A DNA stretch of 64,000 nucleotides. It comes from DASYTH01 sp035762905. Lineage in GTDB: Bacteria; Actinomycetota; Actinomycetes; Mycobacteriales; Pseudonocardiaceae. Of the stretch, positions 50,524-58,924 are shown in pieces (the first letter of the stretch is position 1; every line of letters starts with the position of its first letter). The notes under the pieces are model-generated. The model was not told the DNA's origin. It saw only the letters and a program-made list of their open reading frames with translations, and made no database searches. A program made the translations under genes and the position numbers. The DNA lies in contig NZ_DASUCC010000040.1 in NCBI RefSeq assembly GCF_035762905.1, positions 1-64,000 of the forward strand, in the 5' to 3' direction.

Positions 50524-52605
50524 TCAGCGCTGGCCGGTGAAGGTGCCGCCGGAGCCGGCCAGTTCGGTCAGCAGGGGAGCAGGGGTCCAGCCGTCGTCGC
50601 CGTGGAACCGGCGCAGCGAGTCCAGAACCGTGGGCAGGCCGATGTGGTCGGCGTACCACATGGGGCCGCCACGGTAGCGGGGGAAGCCGTAGCCGGACAG
50701 GTAGACCACGTCGATGTCGGAGGCGCGTTGGGCGATGCCCTCGGCCAGGATGTGGGCGCCGGCGTCGGTCAGGGCGAACACCAGCCGGTGGGCGATCTCC
50801 TCTGGATCGGGGGTGGTCGGCCGGACTTCGTTCTGCTGCCAGTATTTCTCCAGCAGCTCGGTCACGACCGGGCTGGCGACCGGGGTGCGGCCGGACGGGT
50901 AGTCGTACCAGCCGGCTCCGGTCTTCTGGCCGAACCGGCCCAACTCGCACAGGGCGTCGGCGATCTCGTCCCGGGGCAGTGCCGGATCCTCGGCGTAGCG
51001 GCGCTTGCGGATCGCCCAGCCGATGTCGTTGCCGGCCAGGTCACCCACCCGGAACGGGCCCATGGCGAAGCCGAAAGCCTCGATCGCATCGTCCACATCA
51101 GACGGCGTGGCGCCGGCCCGGAGCAGGGCCATGGCCGCGTCCCGGTAGCCGGCCAGCATCCGGTTGCCGATGAAGCCGTCGCACACCCCGGACACCACGC
51201 CGGTCTTGCCGATCCGCTGCCCCACCGCGAGCGCGGAGACCAGTACCTCGTCGGAGGTCCGGGCCCCGCGCACCACCTCGAGCAGGCGCATCACGTTGGC
51301 CGGGCTGAAGAAGTGCATTCCGACCACGTCCTGCGGTCGCCCGGTCCGCGCGGCGATCTCATCGATGTCCAATGTGGACGTGTTGGACGCCAGGATCGCA
51401 CCCGGCCTGGCCACCTCGTCGAGCCGGCCGAACACCGCGTGCTTGACCGCCATGTCCTCGAAGACCGCCTCGATGATCAGGTCGGCTCCGCCGAGCGCGG
51501 CGTAGTCCAGGGCCGGGGTCAGCCGGCCCATCAGCTCCTCGAGCCGCTCCGGCGTCAGCTTCCCCCGGTCCACCTGGACCTGATAGTTCCGCCGGACCAC
51601 ACCGATCCCGCGGTCCAGCGCGGCTTGGTCGGCGTCCAGGATCGTGACCGGGATGCCCACGTTGAGGAAGTTCATCGCGATGCCGCCGCCCATCGTGCCG
51701 GCGCCGATCACCCCCACCGCATCGACCGGCCGGGCGGGTGTGCCGGCCGGCACGTCCGGGATCTTGCGCGCGGCCCGTTCGGCGAAGAAGGCGTACCGCA
51801 TCGCGGCCGACTGCGCGCTGCCCACCAGCCGGAGGAACGTGTCGCGCTCGGCGGTCAACCCCTCGTCCACCGGCGCCGTGGTCGCGGTCGCCACCAGGTC
51901 GAGCGCGGCCTGCGGGGCCTCGAACCCGCGGGCCCGGGCGTGCAGCCGGTCGCGCACGGCGGCCAGCCCCTCGGCCGCGCCGGGCTCGACGTCCCGGTCC
52001 CGCACCCGGGGCAGCGGCCGCACGCCGGCGATCTCGGTGGCGAACCCGACCGCGGCGGCCACCACGTCGCCGGCCACCACCCGGTCGAGCAGCCGCTGCC
52101 CCGCAACGGCGCCGAGTTCCGCCGCGGTGCGCGGGTTTCCGCTGGTGATCATCTCGGCGGCCACCCGGACGGCCAGCACCCGGGGCAGCCGCTGGGTTCC
52201 CCCGGCCCCGGGCACCAGGCCCAGGTTCACCTCGGGCAGCCCGAGCTTGCTTCCCTCGCCGGCCACCCGATAGTGGGTGGCCAGCGCGAGCTCGAGCCCG
52301 CCGCCGAGACAGTTCCCGTCGATCGCGGCCACCACCGGCTTCGCGGCCTCCTCGAGCGCGGCGATGACCTGGCCCAGGTTCGGTTCCGCGCCGGCCTTGG
52401 CGGTGCCGAACTCGGTGATGTCCGCACCGGCGGAGAAGAAACCCGGCCGGCCGGTGAGCACGACCGCGTCGACGCCATCGTCGTCCAGCGCCCGCCGCAG
52501 GTCGCGCACGATGCCAGCACGGGTGGCGTGCCCGAGACCGTTGACCGGTGGGTTGTCCAGCCGGATGATCGCGATGCGCCCGTCGAGACGGTACTGAGTG
52601 GACAT
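50524..52605 (-). CDS. Fused enoyl-CoA hydratase / 3-hydroxyacyl-CoA dehydrogenase (FadB/FadJ type)
   Basis: 693 aa. Residues 1-190: crotonase fold with oxyanion strands FFSAGADITEFGTAK and CLGGGLELALATHYRVAGEG, and the catalytic Glu region GLPEVNLGLVPGAGGTQRLP. From about 295: NAD-binding VGVIGAGTMGGGIAMNFLNV and the HAD catalytic region DVVGMHFFSPANVMRLLEVV; then the C-terminal HAD repeat (GDLAGNDIGWAIRKRRYAED, SGYGFPRYRGGPMWYADHIG). Performs the second and third steps of beta-oxidation. It follows the TesB gene by nine bases. No thiolase is adjacent. Confidence 0.92.
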   Translation of the reverse strand: MSTQYRLDGRIAIIRLDNPPVNGLGHATRAGIVRDLRRALDDDGVDAVVLTGRPGFFSAGADITEFGTAKAGAEPNLGQVIAALEEAAKPVVAAIDGNCLGGGLELALATHYRVAGEGSKLGLPEVNLGLVPGAGGTQRLPRVLAVRVAAEMITSGNPRTAAELGAVAGQRLLDRVVAGDVVAAAVGFATEIAGVRPLPRVRDRDVEPGAAEGLAAVRDRLHARARGFEAPQAALDLVATATTAPVDEGLTAERDTFLRLVGSAQSAAMRYAFFAERAARKIPDVPAGTPARPVDAVGVIGAGTMGGGIAMNFLNVGIPVTILDADQAALDRGIGVVRRNYQVQVDRGKLTPERLEELMGRLTPALDYAALGGADLIIEAVFEDMAVKHAVFGRLDEVARPGAILASNTSTLDIDEIAARTGRPQDVVGMHFFSPANVMRLLEVVRGARTSDEVLVSALAVGQRIGKTGVVSGVCDGFIGNRMLAGYRDAAMALLRAGATPSDVDDAIEAFGFAMGPFRVGDLAGNDIGWAIRKRRYAEDPALPRDEIADALCELGRFGQKTGAGWYDYPSGRTPVASPVVTELLEKYWQQNEVRPTTPDPEEIAHRLVFALTDAGAHILAEGIAQRASDIDVVYLSGYGFPRYRGGPMWYADHIGLPTVLDSLRRFHGDDGWTPAPLLTELAGSGGTFTGQR

Positions 52606-52614
52606 GACGGTAGG

Positions 52615-53451
52615 CTACTTTCGTTGGGGGATATCGGCAGGTGCGGTGCGGTCGATGCGGAACACGCCCTCCTGGGTGGTCACCGCCACCAACGCCCCGC
52701 GGGCGTCGAACAACCGGCCCTGGGTCAGCGCCCGGCCCAGCTCCGCCGACGGCGACGCCTGGTCGTAGAGCAGCCACTGGTCCACCCGGACCGGGCGCAG
52801 GAACCAGATCGCGTGGTCCAGCGAGGCGCCCTGGATGGCCCGGCGGGGATGGGGCAGCCGGGCCGCGCGCAGCATGGCCATGTCGCTGAGGTAGGCAAGC
52901 GCACAGGCGTGCTGGACCGGGTCGTCGGGCAGTGGCGGGACGTGCCGGATCCACAGCCGCTGCACCGCCGGCACCGGTGCGGCGTCCGCCGGGCGGGGCG
53001 CCAACCGCATCTCCCAGTCGTGCCAGTCCGGCAGCCGCCGCATCGTCCGGCCACTGACCAGGTCCAGCTCGGCGATCTCGTCCGGGGTCAGCTCCTGCGG
53101 CATGCCGATCTGATGCGAGAAACCCTCGTCGCCGCGGTGGAACGAGGCCGTCATCGTGAAGATCGGCCGATCGGCCTGGACCACGTTGACCTGCCGGACC
53201 CGGAAGCTGCCGCCGTCCCGGATCCGGATCACCTGGTGTTCGCTCGGTTCGTCCGGCCGGCCCGGCGCGAGGAAGTAGCCGTGCACGGAGTGCACCGGGT
53301 ACTCGGCGGCCACCGTCCGCGCCGCCGCCATCAGGGCCTGGGCGACGACCTGGCCGCCGAACGTCCTCGGCAGCTCGCTGGGCACGGCGGCGAACCGGAA
53401 CCGGTCCTGGCCGAGCTCGTCGCAGCTCAGAATCTCCTTGAAGGGGGCCAT
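52615..53451 (-). CDS. tesB: Acyl-CoA thioesterase II (TesB family)
   Basis: 278 aa; ATG 53451 (MAPFKEILSCDELGQDRFR) chosen over a GTG two codons upstream. Double hotdog fold: PRTFGGQVVAQALMAAARTV with the N-terminal active-site Gln/Gly strand, and the catalytic Asp helix of the second half in GASLDHAIWFLRPVRVDQW. Hydrolyses medium/long acyl-CoA. It lies between SDR and FadB-type genes in one operon. Confidence 0.9.
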   Translation of the reverse strand: MAPFKEILSCDELGQDRFRFAAVPSELPRTFGGQVVAQALMAAARTVAAEYPVHSVHGYFLAPGRPDEPSEHQVIRIRDGGSFRVRQVNVVQADRPIFTMTASFHRGDEGFSHQIGMPQELTPDEIAELDLVSGRTMRRLPDWHDWEMRLAPRPADAAPVPAVQRLWIRHVPPLPDDPVQHACALAYLSDMAMLRAARLPHPRRAIQGASLDHAIWFLRPVRVDQWLLYDQASPSAELGRALTQGRLFDARGALVAVTTQEGVFRIDRTAPADIPQRK

Positions 53452-53473
53452 GATCACCCGAACCTGTGGTGGG

Positions 53474-54271
53474 TCACCGGGTGCCGCTGATGCCGCCGTC
53501 GACCGGTATCACGGTTCCGGTCAGGTAGGCGCCGGCCCGCGCGGCCAGGAAGATGGCCGTGCCGGCGATGTCCTCCGGAGTGCCCAGCCGGCCGAGCGGA
53601 ACACCGCCGATCACGCCCGCCCGCAGGTCCGGATCGTCCAGCGCCCATGCGGTCATCTTGCTCGGGAACGGACCGGGGGCGATCGCGTTGACCGTGATGT
53701 GTTCGGGCGCGAGGGTGGCGGCCAGCTTCCGGGTCAGCATGTGCACGGCGGCCTTGCTGGCAACGTAGGAGTAGTTGTCCGACCAGGAGCGGACCAGGCC
53801 GTCGATCGAGCCGATGTTGATCACGCGGGCCGGGTCGTCGGGGCTGGCCGCCGCGCGCAGTGCCGGCAGCAGCCGTTGGGTCAGCGAGAACACCGCCTTC
53901 ACGTTGAGGTTGAGCACCTTGTCGAAGGCCGAGTCGGGGAACTCGCCGAGCGGCGCGCCCCAGGCCGCACCGGCGTTGTTGACCAGCACGTCGAGCCGCG
54001 GCGTCAGCTCCGCCAGCCGGGCCGTCAGCCCGGCCAGACCGTCCTCAGTGGACAGATCGGCCGGGTGCGCGACGCAGCTGCCCAGCTCGGCCAGCTCGGC
54101 CTCGGCCTTGGCGCAGGCGTCGGGCTTGCGGGAGGAGATGACCACGGTCGCGCCCGCCTCGACGAAGCCGCGGGCGATCATCAGTCCGATCCCGCGCGTG
54201 CCGCCGGTCACCAGCACGGTCTTGCCGCGCACGCCGAACAACCCGTTTCCCGGTGCGATCGTCACGGGCAT
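53474..54271 (-). CDS. Short-chain dehydrogenase/reductase
   Basis: 265 aa from ATG 54271 (a TTG at 54301 would overlap the operator). NAD(P) motif TGGTRGIG, NNAGAAWG, catalytic Ser in NIGSIDG and Tyr-x-x-x-Lys as YSYVASKAA, ending GTAIFLAARAGAYLTGTVIP. Gly-x-x-x-Gly followed by SSRKPDAC suggests NADPH preference. The operon with TesB and FadB-type enzymes points to an acyl or hydroxyacyl substrate. Gap to tesB 22 bases. Confidence 0.88.
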   Translation of the reverse strand: MPVTIAPGNGLFGVRGKTVLVTGGTRGIGLMIARGFVEAGATVVISSRKPDACAKAEAELAELGSCVAHPADLSTEDGLAGLTARLAELTPRLDVLVNNAGAAWGAPLGEFPDSAFDKVLNLNVKAVFSLTQRLLPALRAAASPDDPARVINIGSIDGLVRSWSDNYSYVASKAAVHMLTRKLAATLAPEHITVNAIAPGPFPSKMTAWALDDPDLRAGVIGGVPLGRLGTPEDIAGTAIFLAARAGAYLTGTVIPVDGGISGTR

Positions 54272-54279
54272 ATGTGTAG

Positions 54280-54289
54280 TTGAATTCAA
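54280..54289. promoter_or_regulatory. Palindrome in the divergent SDR/esterase control region
   Basis: TTGAATTCAA, a perfect 10-bp palindrome eight bases before the SDR start codon, in a very AT-rich 47-base gap between divergent genes. TetR-type lipid regulators often use such sites, but no regulator gene is adjacent. Confidence 0.4.
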
Positions 54290-54318
54290 TTCTAGTTTCA
54301 ACGGTTGGGAGGCAACGG

Positions 54319-55584
54319 ATGACGGCGCTGACGGTCACAGTGGATCCGGCCGAGCTCGGGTTCGACCCGGTACGGCTTGAGCGCATCGACCGGCTGCTCG
54401 CGCGCTATGTCGACGACGGACAGCTGCCCGGCTGGCTCATGCTCGTCGCCCGGCGCGGCCAGATCGTGCACCTGACCCGGTACGGACAGCGGGACCTGGC
54501 GGCGGGACTGCCGGTCGAGCTCGACACCCGGTGGCGGATCCACTCGATGACCAAGCCGATCACCTCGGTGGCCGCCATGACGCTCTACGAGGAGGGCGCG
54601 TTCCTGCTCACCGATCCGATCGCGCGCTGGCTGCCCGAGTTCGCCGACATGCGGGTCTACACCATGGGATCGGCGCTGCGCCCGACGACCGTGCCGGCCA
54701 CCGAGCCGATCCGGGTGTGGCACCTGCTCACCCACACCGCGGGCCTGACCTACGGCTTCCTGCACACGCACCCGGTCGACGCGATGTACCGGGCCGCGGG
54801 GTTCGAATGGAGCGCGGGCACCGGCCTCACCCTCGCCGACTGCTGCGCGCGCTGGGCCGAGCTGCCGCTGCTGTTCCAGCCCGGCGCGGAGTGGAACTAC
54901 TCGGTGGCCTCCGACGTTCTCGGCCGCCTGGTCGAGGTGCTGTCCGGCAAGCCGCTCGACCAGTTCCTCGCCGAACGCGTGCTGGCACCCCTCGGCATGA
55001 CCGACACGTCGTTCTGGGTCGGCGCCGATGCCAAGGACAAGCTGGCCGCCCTCTACGTCGCCGACCCGGAGTCCGGGCGCGCCGTGCCCGACCCGCTGCT
55101 CGGCCGGGCGCCGGACCACCCGCCCACCTTCCTGTCCGGCGGCGGCGGCCTGGTCAGCACCGCGGCCGACTACCACCGGTTCACCCAGTTCCTGCTCCGC
55201 GGCGGTGAGCTCGACGGCACCCGGCTGCTCGGCACCCGCACCCTCGCCCTGATGACCCGCAACCACCTGCCCGGCGGTGTCGACCTGGAGACCTACGGCC
55301 GCCCGGTGCACGCCGAGATGCCGTTCCGCGGCGTCGGCTTCGGCCTCGGCTTCGCCGTGCTGCTCGACCCGGCCGCGGCCAGTACCCCGTCGGCGGCCGG
55401 CGAGTACGCCTGGGGCGGGGCGGCGAGCACCGCGTTCTGGGTGGATCCGGCCGAGGAGCTGACCGCCGTCTTCTTCACCCAGCTCCGCCCGTCGAGCACC
55501 TACCCGCTGCGCACCCAGTTGCGCCAGGTCGTCTACCAGGCGCTGGTCGACGTCCCGGTCGCCGCTCGGCTCAGGGAGCCGTGA
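54319..55584 (+). CDS. Family VIII esterase / class C beta-lactamase-fold serine hydrolase
   Basis: 421 aa; GGGAGG precedes ATG 54319. Nucleophile motif S76-M-T-K79 (WRIHSMTKPITSVAAM), then Y194-S-V in AEWNYSVASDVLGRL (esterases of the EstB type have Y-S-x instead of the Y-x-N of beta-lactamases), and WGGAAST near the C-terminus. No signal peptide. It probably hydrolyses esters or lactones in the cytoplasm, in keeping with the fatty-acid genes on the other strand. Confidence 0.85.
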   Translation: MTALTVTVDPAELGFDPVRLERIDRLLARYVDDGQLPGWLMLVARRGQIVHLTRYGQRDLAAGLPVELDTRWRIHSMTKPITSVAAMTLYEEGAFLLTDPIARWLPEFADMRVYTMGSALRPTTVPATEPIRVWHLLTHTAGLTYGFLHTHPVDAMYRAAGFEWSAGTGLTLADCCARWAELPLLFQPGAEWNYSVASDVLGRLVEVLSGKPLDQFLAERVLAPLGMTDTSFWVGADAKDKLAALYVADPESGRAVPDPLLGRAPDHPPTFLSGGGGLVSTAADYHRFTQFLLRGGELDGTRLLGTRTLALMTRNHLPGGVDLETYGRPVHAEMPFRGVGFGLGFAVLLDPAAASTPSAAGEYAWGGAASTAFWVDPAEELTAVFFTQLRPSSTYPLRTQLRQVVYQALVDVPVAARLREP

Positions 55585-55615
55585 AGGGCGACCGGGGCGT
55601 TGGTCCGGACCGGGC

Positions 55616-56101
55616 TCAGCCGGGCTGGCCGGCCAGCACGCGCTTGCTGGCGGAGACCTGCGCGGCGTTGCACCGCTTGGTGTAGTGGGTCCACTTGGCG
55701 CCGAGCGCCTTGGCGCCGCAGTCGGCGATGATCTCGATGCCGCCGACGTGGGCCAGGCCGGCTCGGGCGGCGTCGATGCCGCCGTAGATCCGGCCCTGCT
55801 GCACGTGCACCCATTCGTGCCGGACCACGTCGAGGATCCGGGTGGCCGGCGTGCGCGGGGCGATGTAGACCACACCGCGGGACAGGTCGGTCGCTCCCCA
55901 GGCGCCCTTGTCGGCGACGATCCAGGTAGCCGAGCGGGCACCCGGCACCCGGTTGACGGCGTCGTTCAGTCGCTGCTCGAAGCTGACCACCTTGACGGCC
56001 TTCGCCTTGGTGGTCTTGCGCGGGGCGGCACTAGCCGTGGTGGCGGACAGGGTCACTGCTGCGGCGGCGGCAGTGGCGACCGCGACGATTTTGGCGAACA
56101 T
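55616..56101 (-). CDS. Small secreted HExxH protein, putative zinc peptidase
   Basis: 161 aa. Signal peptide to ASA-26 (IVAVATAAAAAVTLSATTAS). The motif H95-E-W-V-H99 (LDVVRHEWVHVQQGRIYGG) is a zincin signature; a third ligand could be the Asp/Glu in GIEIIADCGAKALG. Two cysteines near the C-terminus may pair. It resembles no family that I can name; small metal-dependent proteases of this size (snapalysin-like) exist in actinomycetes, but their third-ligand pattern (HExxHxxGxxD) is absent, since HVQQGRIYGG follows. Monocistronic, convergent with the esterase. Confidence 0.65.
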   Translation of the reverse strand: MFAKIVAVATAAAAAVTLSATTASAAPRKTTKAKAVKVVSFEQRLNDAVNRVPGARSATWIVADKGAWGATDLSRGVVYIAPRTPATRILDVVRHEWVHVQQGRIYGGIDAARAGLAHVGGIEIIADCGAKALGAKWTHYTKRCNAAQVSASKRVLAGQPG

Positions 56102-56207
56102 GGTCCAACGAATCGGACCGGGAGTGCCACATCCGAGTTAACCCGATAGTTCGCAACCGAGCTGCACCCATGCAGGGATCAGAAGTGATAACGGTCACTT
56201 TTCGCGG

Positions 56208-57341
56208 CTACTCGACGACGTGCAGGCTCCTGTCGGTGTTGTTGAACCGCTGGCCAGCGTCGCTGGTGACCGTCACGATGTCCTCGATCCGCACCCCGAA
56301 CCGGCCGGAGAGGTAGATGCCGGGCTCGATGGAGAAGCACATGCCCGGCTTCAGCGGTAGCTCCTCCCCTTCCACTATGTAAGGGGGCTCGTGCGTTGTC
56401 ACCCCAATGCCGTGCCCGGTCCGGTGAATGAACTGCGGTCCGTAACCGGCTTCGGTGATCACGCCCCGGGCCACCCGGTCGATCTCGGCGCAGGACACGC
56501 CCGGCCGCACCGCCTCGAACGCCGTCTGCTGGGCCAGCCGCACGACCTCGTGCACCCGCCGCACCTCGGCGCTCGGCTCGCCCACGGTCACCGTGCGGGT
56601 GGTGTCCGAGCCGTACCCGTACCTCAGGCCGCCGAAGTCCAGCACCACGGCGTCGCCGGGCTGGATTGCCCGGTCACCCGCCTCGTGGTGCGGGTTCGCG
56701 CCGTTCGGACCGGACCCGACCACGGTGAAGTCGACCTGCTCGTGGCCGAACTCGCGGAGCAGCCGGGCCAGGTCGGCCGCAACGTCGTTCTCCCGCCGAC
56801 CGGCGAAGCGCACGTGCAGGATCTCGCCGAAGGTGGCGTCCGCGGCGGCACCGGCCGCGGCCAGCCGGCCCAGTTCGTTGGCGTCCTTGACCGCGCGCAG
56901 CATGGGCAGACTGTGGCTCAGCGCCCGGTACCGGGTGTCCGGCAGCGCCTCCTGCAGCCCGAGCAGGTGCATGGACCAGGTGGAGTCGGAGATCCCGAAG
57001 CGCCCGTCCGGCTGCAGCAGCCGGCCGGCCACCGCGTAGGGGTCGGCGCCGTCGGACCAGTCGACGATGCCGAAACAGGTCGCGCCCTTGGCGGCCTCGA
57101 CGTCCGGGCGTTCCAGGGTGGGGACCACCATCGTCGGCCGCACGCTGCGGGACAGCACCAGCATGGTGAGCCGCTCGGTGATCGCCGTCGGGCGGTAGCC
57201 GGTCAGCCAGAGCAGGTCCGGGCCCGGGGCGACGATGACGCCGTCCAGCCCGGCCTCGACCGCCTGATCGACGACCCGGTGCATCCGGACCGCGTAGTCG
57301 TCGGCGGTGAACGGCACGGGCTCGGCGGCTGCGATGGTCAT
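56208..57341 (-). CDS. M24-family Xaa-Pro-type metallopeptidase
   Basis: 377 aa, AGGAG before ATG 57341. Creatinase-like N-terminal domain (LDGVIVAPGPDLLWLTGYRP), then the pita-bread domain with all five metal ligands: D and D in AVVLDFGGLRYGYGSDTTRT, H in HRTGHGIGVTTHEPP, E in CFSIEPGIY and E in VRIEDIV. Cleaves N-terminal residues ahead of proline, or acts on a related amide. It is in the same direction as the GH13 gene that follows after 80 bases. Confidence 0.92.
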   Translation of the reverse strand: MTIAAAEPVPFTADDYAVRMHRVVDQAVEAGLDGVIVAPGPDLLWLTGYRPTAITERLTMLVLSRSVRPTMVVPTLERPDVEAAKGATCFGIVDWSDGADPYAVAGRLLQPDGRFGISDSTWSMHLLGLQEALPDTRYRALSHSLPMLRAVKDANELGRLAAAGAAADATFGEILHVRFAGRRENDVAADLARLLREFGHEQVDFTVVGSGPNGANPHHEAGDRAIQPGDAVVLDFGGLRYGYGSDTTRTVTVGEPSAEVRRVHEVVRLAQQTAFEAVRPGVSCAEIDRVARGVITEAGYGPQFIHRTGHGIGVTTHEPPYIVEGEELPLKPGMCFSIEPGIYLSGRFGVRIEDIVTVTSDAGQRFNNTDRSLHVVE

Positions 57342-57421
57342 GGCTGCTCCTTCGTCCACCCGGCCACGCTAGGGACGCGCCGCGCCGGCAGAGATCACAC
57401 CTTTGGGGTGAGGCGTCCACA

Positions 57422-58924
57422 TCACCCCGTAACCAGCGGCTTCAGGGGTCGGGTGGCGGTGAGGAGGTGGACCTGCCAGGGCTGGAGGGAGACGTAGAGG
57501 CCGAGGGCGGCGAGTTCGGTGCCGTCGCGGTCGTAGACGTCGCCGGTGAGGTGGTCGGTGAGGCGGCATGTGGTGCCGGGCAGGTCGGGCCAGGACAGGG
57601 GGACGCGGGCCTGGGCGGGGGCGGCGGAGTAGTTGATCACTACCAGGTGCCGGGCGGTGGGACTCTCCCAGGTCCAGGCCAGGATGTTCAGGCAGGTCTG
57701 GTTGTCCGGCCAGCCGCTGGGGTCGAGCAGGCGCCAGGTGCCGGCGCGCAGGCGGTGCTCGCCGACGGTCGCCAGCAAGCGGCGGTACCAGTCGGCCAGG
57801 GCGGGGTCGGCCGGCTCGTCGGGTCGCCGGGACAGGAACACCGGCGGCCGGACCCGGCGGCCCTCGAACTGCCCCTCGTGCCACATCGTGGCGCCGGGCA
57901 GGGTGGCGACCGCGACGGCGGCGGCGCGCTCCGCGGACGGGGACAGCCGGTCGGCGATCCGCGGCTCGTCGTGGTTCTCCAGGAACCGCAGCAGCCGCGA
58001 CTGGTATTCGGAGTCCGCGCCGAGATGGCCGCGGATGGCCGACGTGTCGCCCTCGACGATCCGGTCGTAGAGCCGCTTGTCGTAGCAGAAGTCGAACCCC
58101 TGCCGCTGCAGCGTCCACTCCATGTCCCAGTACGCCTCGGCGATCAGCACCGTGTGCGGGTGCCGGGCGCGCAGCGCGGTGATCACCTCCGGCCAGAACT
58201 CCTGGCTCGGTTCCGGACCGGTGTGCCCGGCCCAGGTCTTGGCGAACACCGGGTTGGTCATCAGCATCGCCATGTCGCACCGGATCCCGTCGCACGCCTC
58301 GGCGATCTCGCCGAGGGTCCGCGCGGTCGCGGCGCGCAACGCAGGCGAGAACGCGTCCAGTTGCACCACGTCCGGCCACGGCGGGAAGTACGGGTCGCGG
58401 CCGTACGCCAGCACGTGCCCGTTCACCGCCAGCCAGCCGGCCGGGTCGGCCCGGAGGTCGATCTCCGCACCCCGCACGAAATGCTCCGGGTGCTCGGTCA
58501 CCCAGGGATGGTCGGGCGCGACGTGGTTGGGCACGTAGTCCAGCAGCAGCCGCACCCCCCGTTCGGCCAGCGCGGCGCGGGCCGCGGCCAGCGCCGCCTG
58601 GCCGCCGAACGCCTCGTCGACCACGTAGCGGTGCACGCAGTACGGCGAGCCGATCACGTCGGCGGCCGTCACGTCCGGCAGCGCCTGCCGAAACGACGCC
58701 TGCAGTTCCGCGTTGGCGTTGGCCAGGGTCAGCCCGGCCGGGCTGCGCTCCCACACCCCCATCAGCCAGACCGCGTCGACGCCGGCCGGGGTGACCGCGT
58801 CCCACTCCCCCGCCGGCACGTCGGCAAGCGTGACCGGGTGACCCGCCGCGCGGGACAGCGCATCCAGCCACACCGCGGTGTTCACCTCGTAGATCACCGG
58901 AGCGACCGGCCACCCGGCCGTCAC
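57422..58924 (-). CDS. GH13-family alpha-glucan-active enzyme
   Basis: 500 aa, GTG start overlapping the stop of the GH63 gene (GTGA). The four GH13 regions are visible: DYVPNHVAPDHPW, GIRCDMAMLM (nucleophile Asp), VLIAEAYWDMEW (acid/base Glu) and FLENHDEPR. N-terminal APVIYEVNTAVWLDALSRAA and the C-terminal beta domain are present; length is shorter than trehalose synthase. Without a signal peptide it acts inside the cell. The exact specificity (hydrolase or transferase) is not readable. Confidence 0.87.
   Translation of the reverse strand: MTAGWPVAPVIYEVNTAVWLDALSRAAGHPVTLADVPAGEWDAVTPAGVDAVWLMGVWERSPAGLTLANANAELQASFRQALPDVTAADVIGSPYCVHRYVVDEAFGGQAALAAARAALAERGVRLLLDYVPNHVAPDHPWVTEHPEHFVRGAEIDLRADPAGWLAVNGHVLAYGRDPYFPPWPDVVQLDAFSPALRAATARTLGEIAEACDGIRCDMAMLMTNPVFAKTWAGHTGPEPSQEFWPEVITALRARHPHTVLIAEAYWDMEWTLQRQGFDFCYDKRLYDRIVEGDTSAIRGHLGADSEYQSRLLRFLENHDEPRIADRLSPSAERAAAVAVATLPGATMWHEGQFEGRRVRPPVFLSRRPDEPADPALADWYRRLLATVGEHRLRAGTWRLLDPSGWPDNQTCLNILAWTWESPTARHLVVINYSAAPAQARVPLSWPDLPGTTCRLTDHLTGDVYDRDGTELAALGLYVSLQPWQVHLLTATRPLKPLVTG

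Noticed and set aside
50365..53490. A 1041-codon plus-strand frame
   Set aside because: Antisense to the FadB-type and TesB genes, whose motifs are unambiguous on the other strand.
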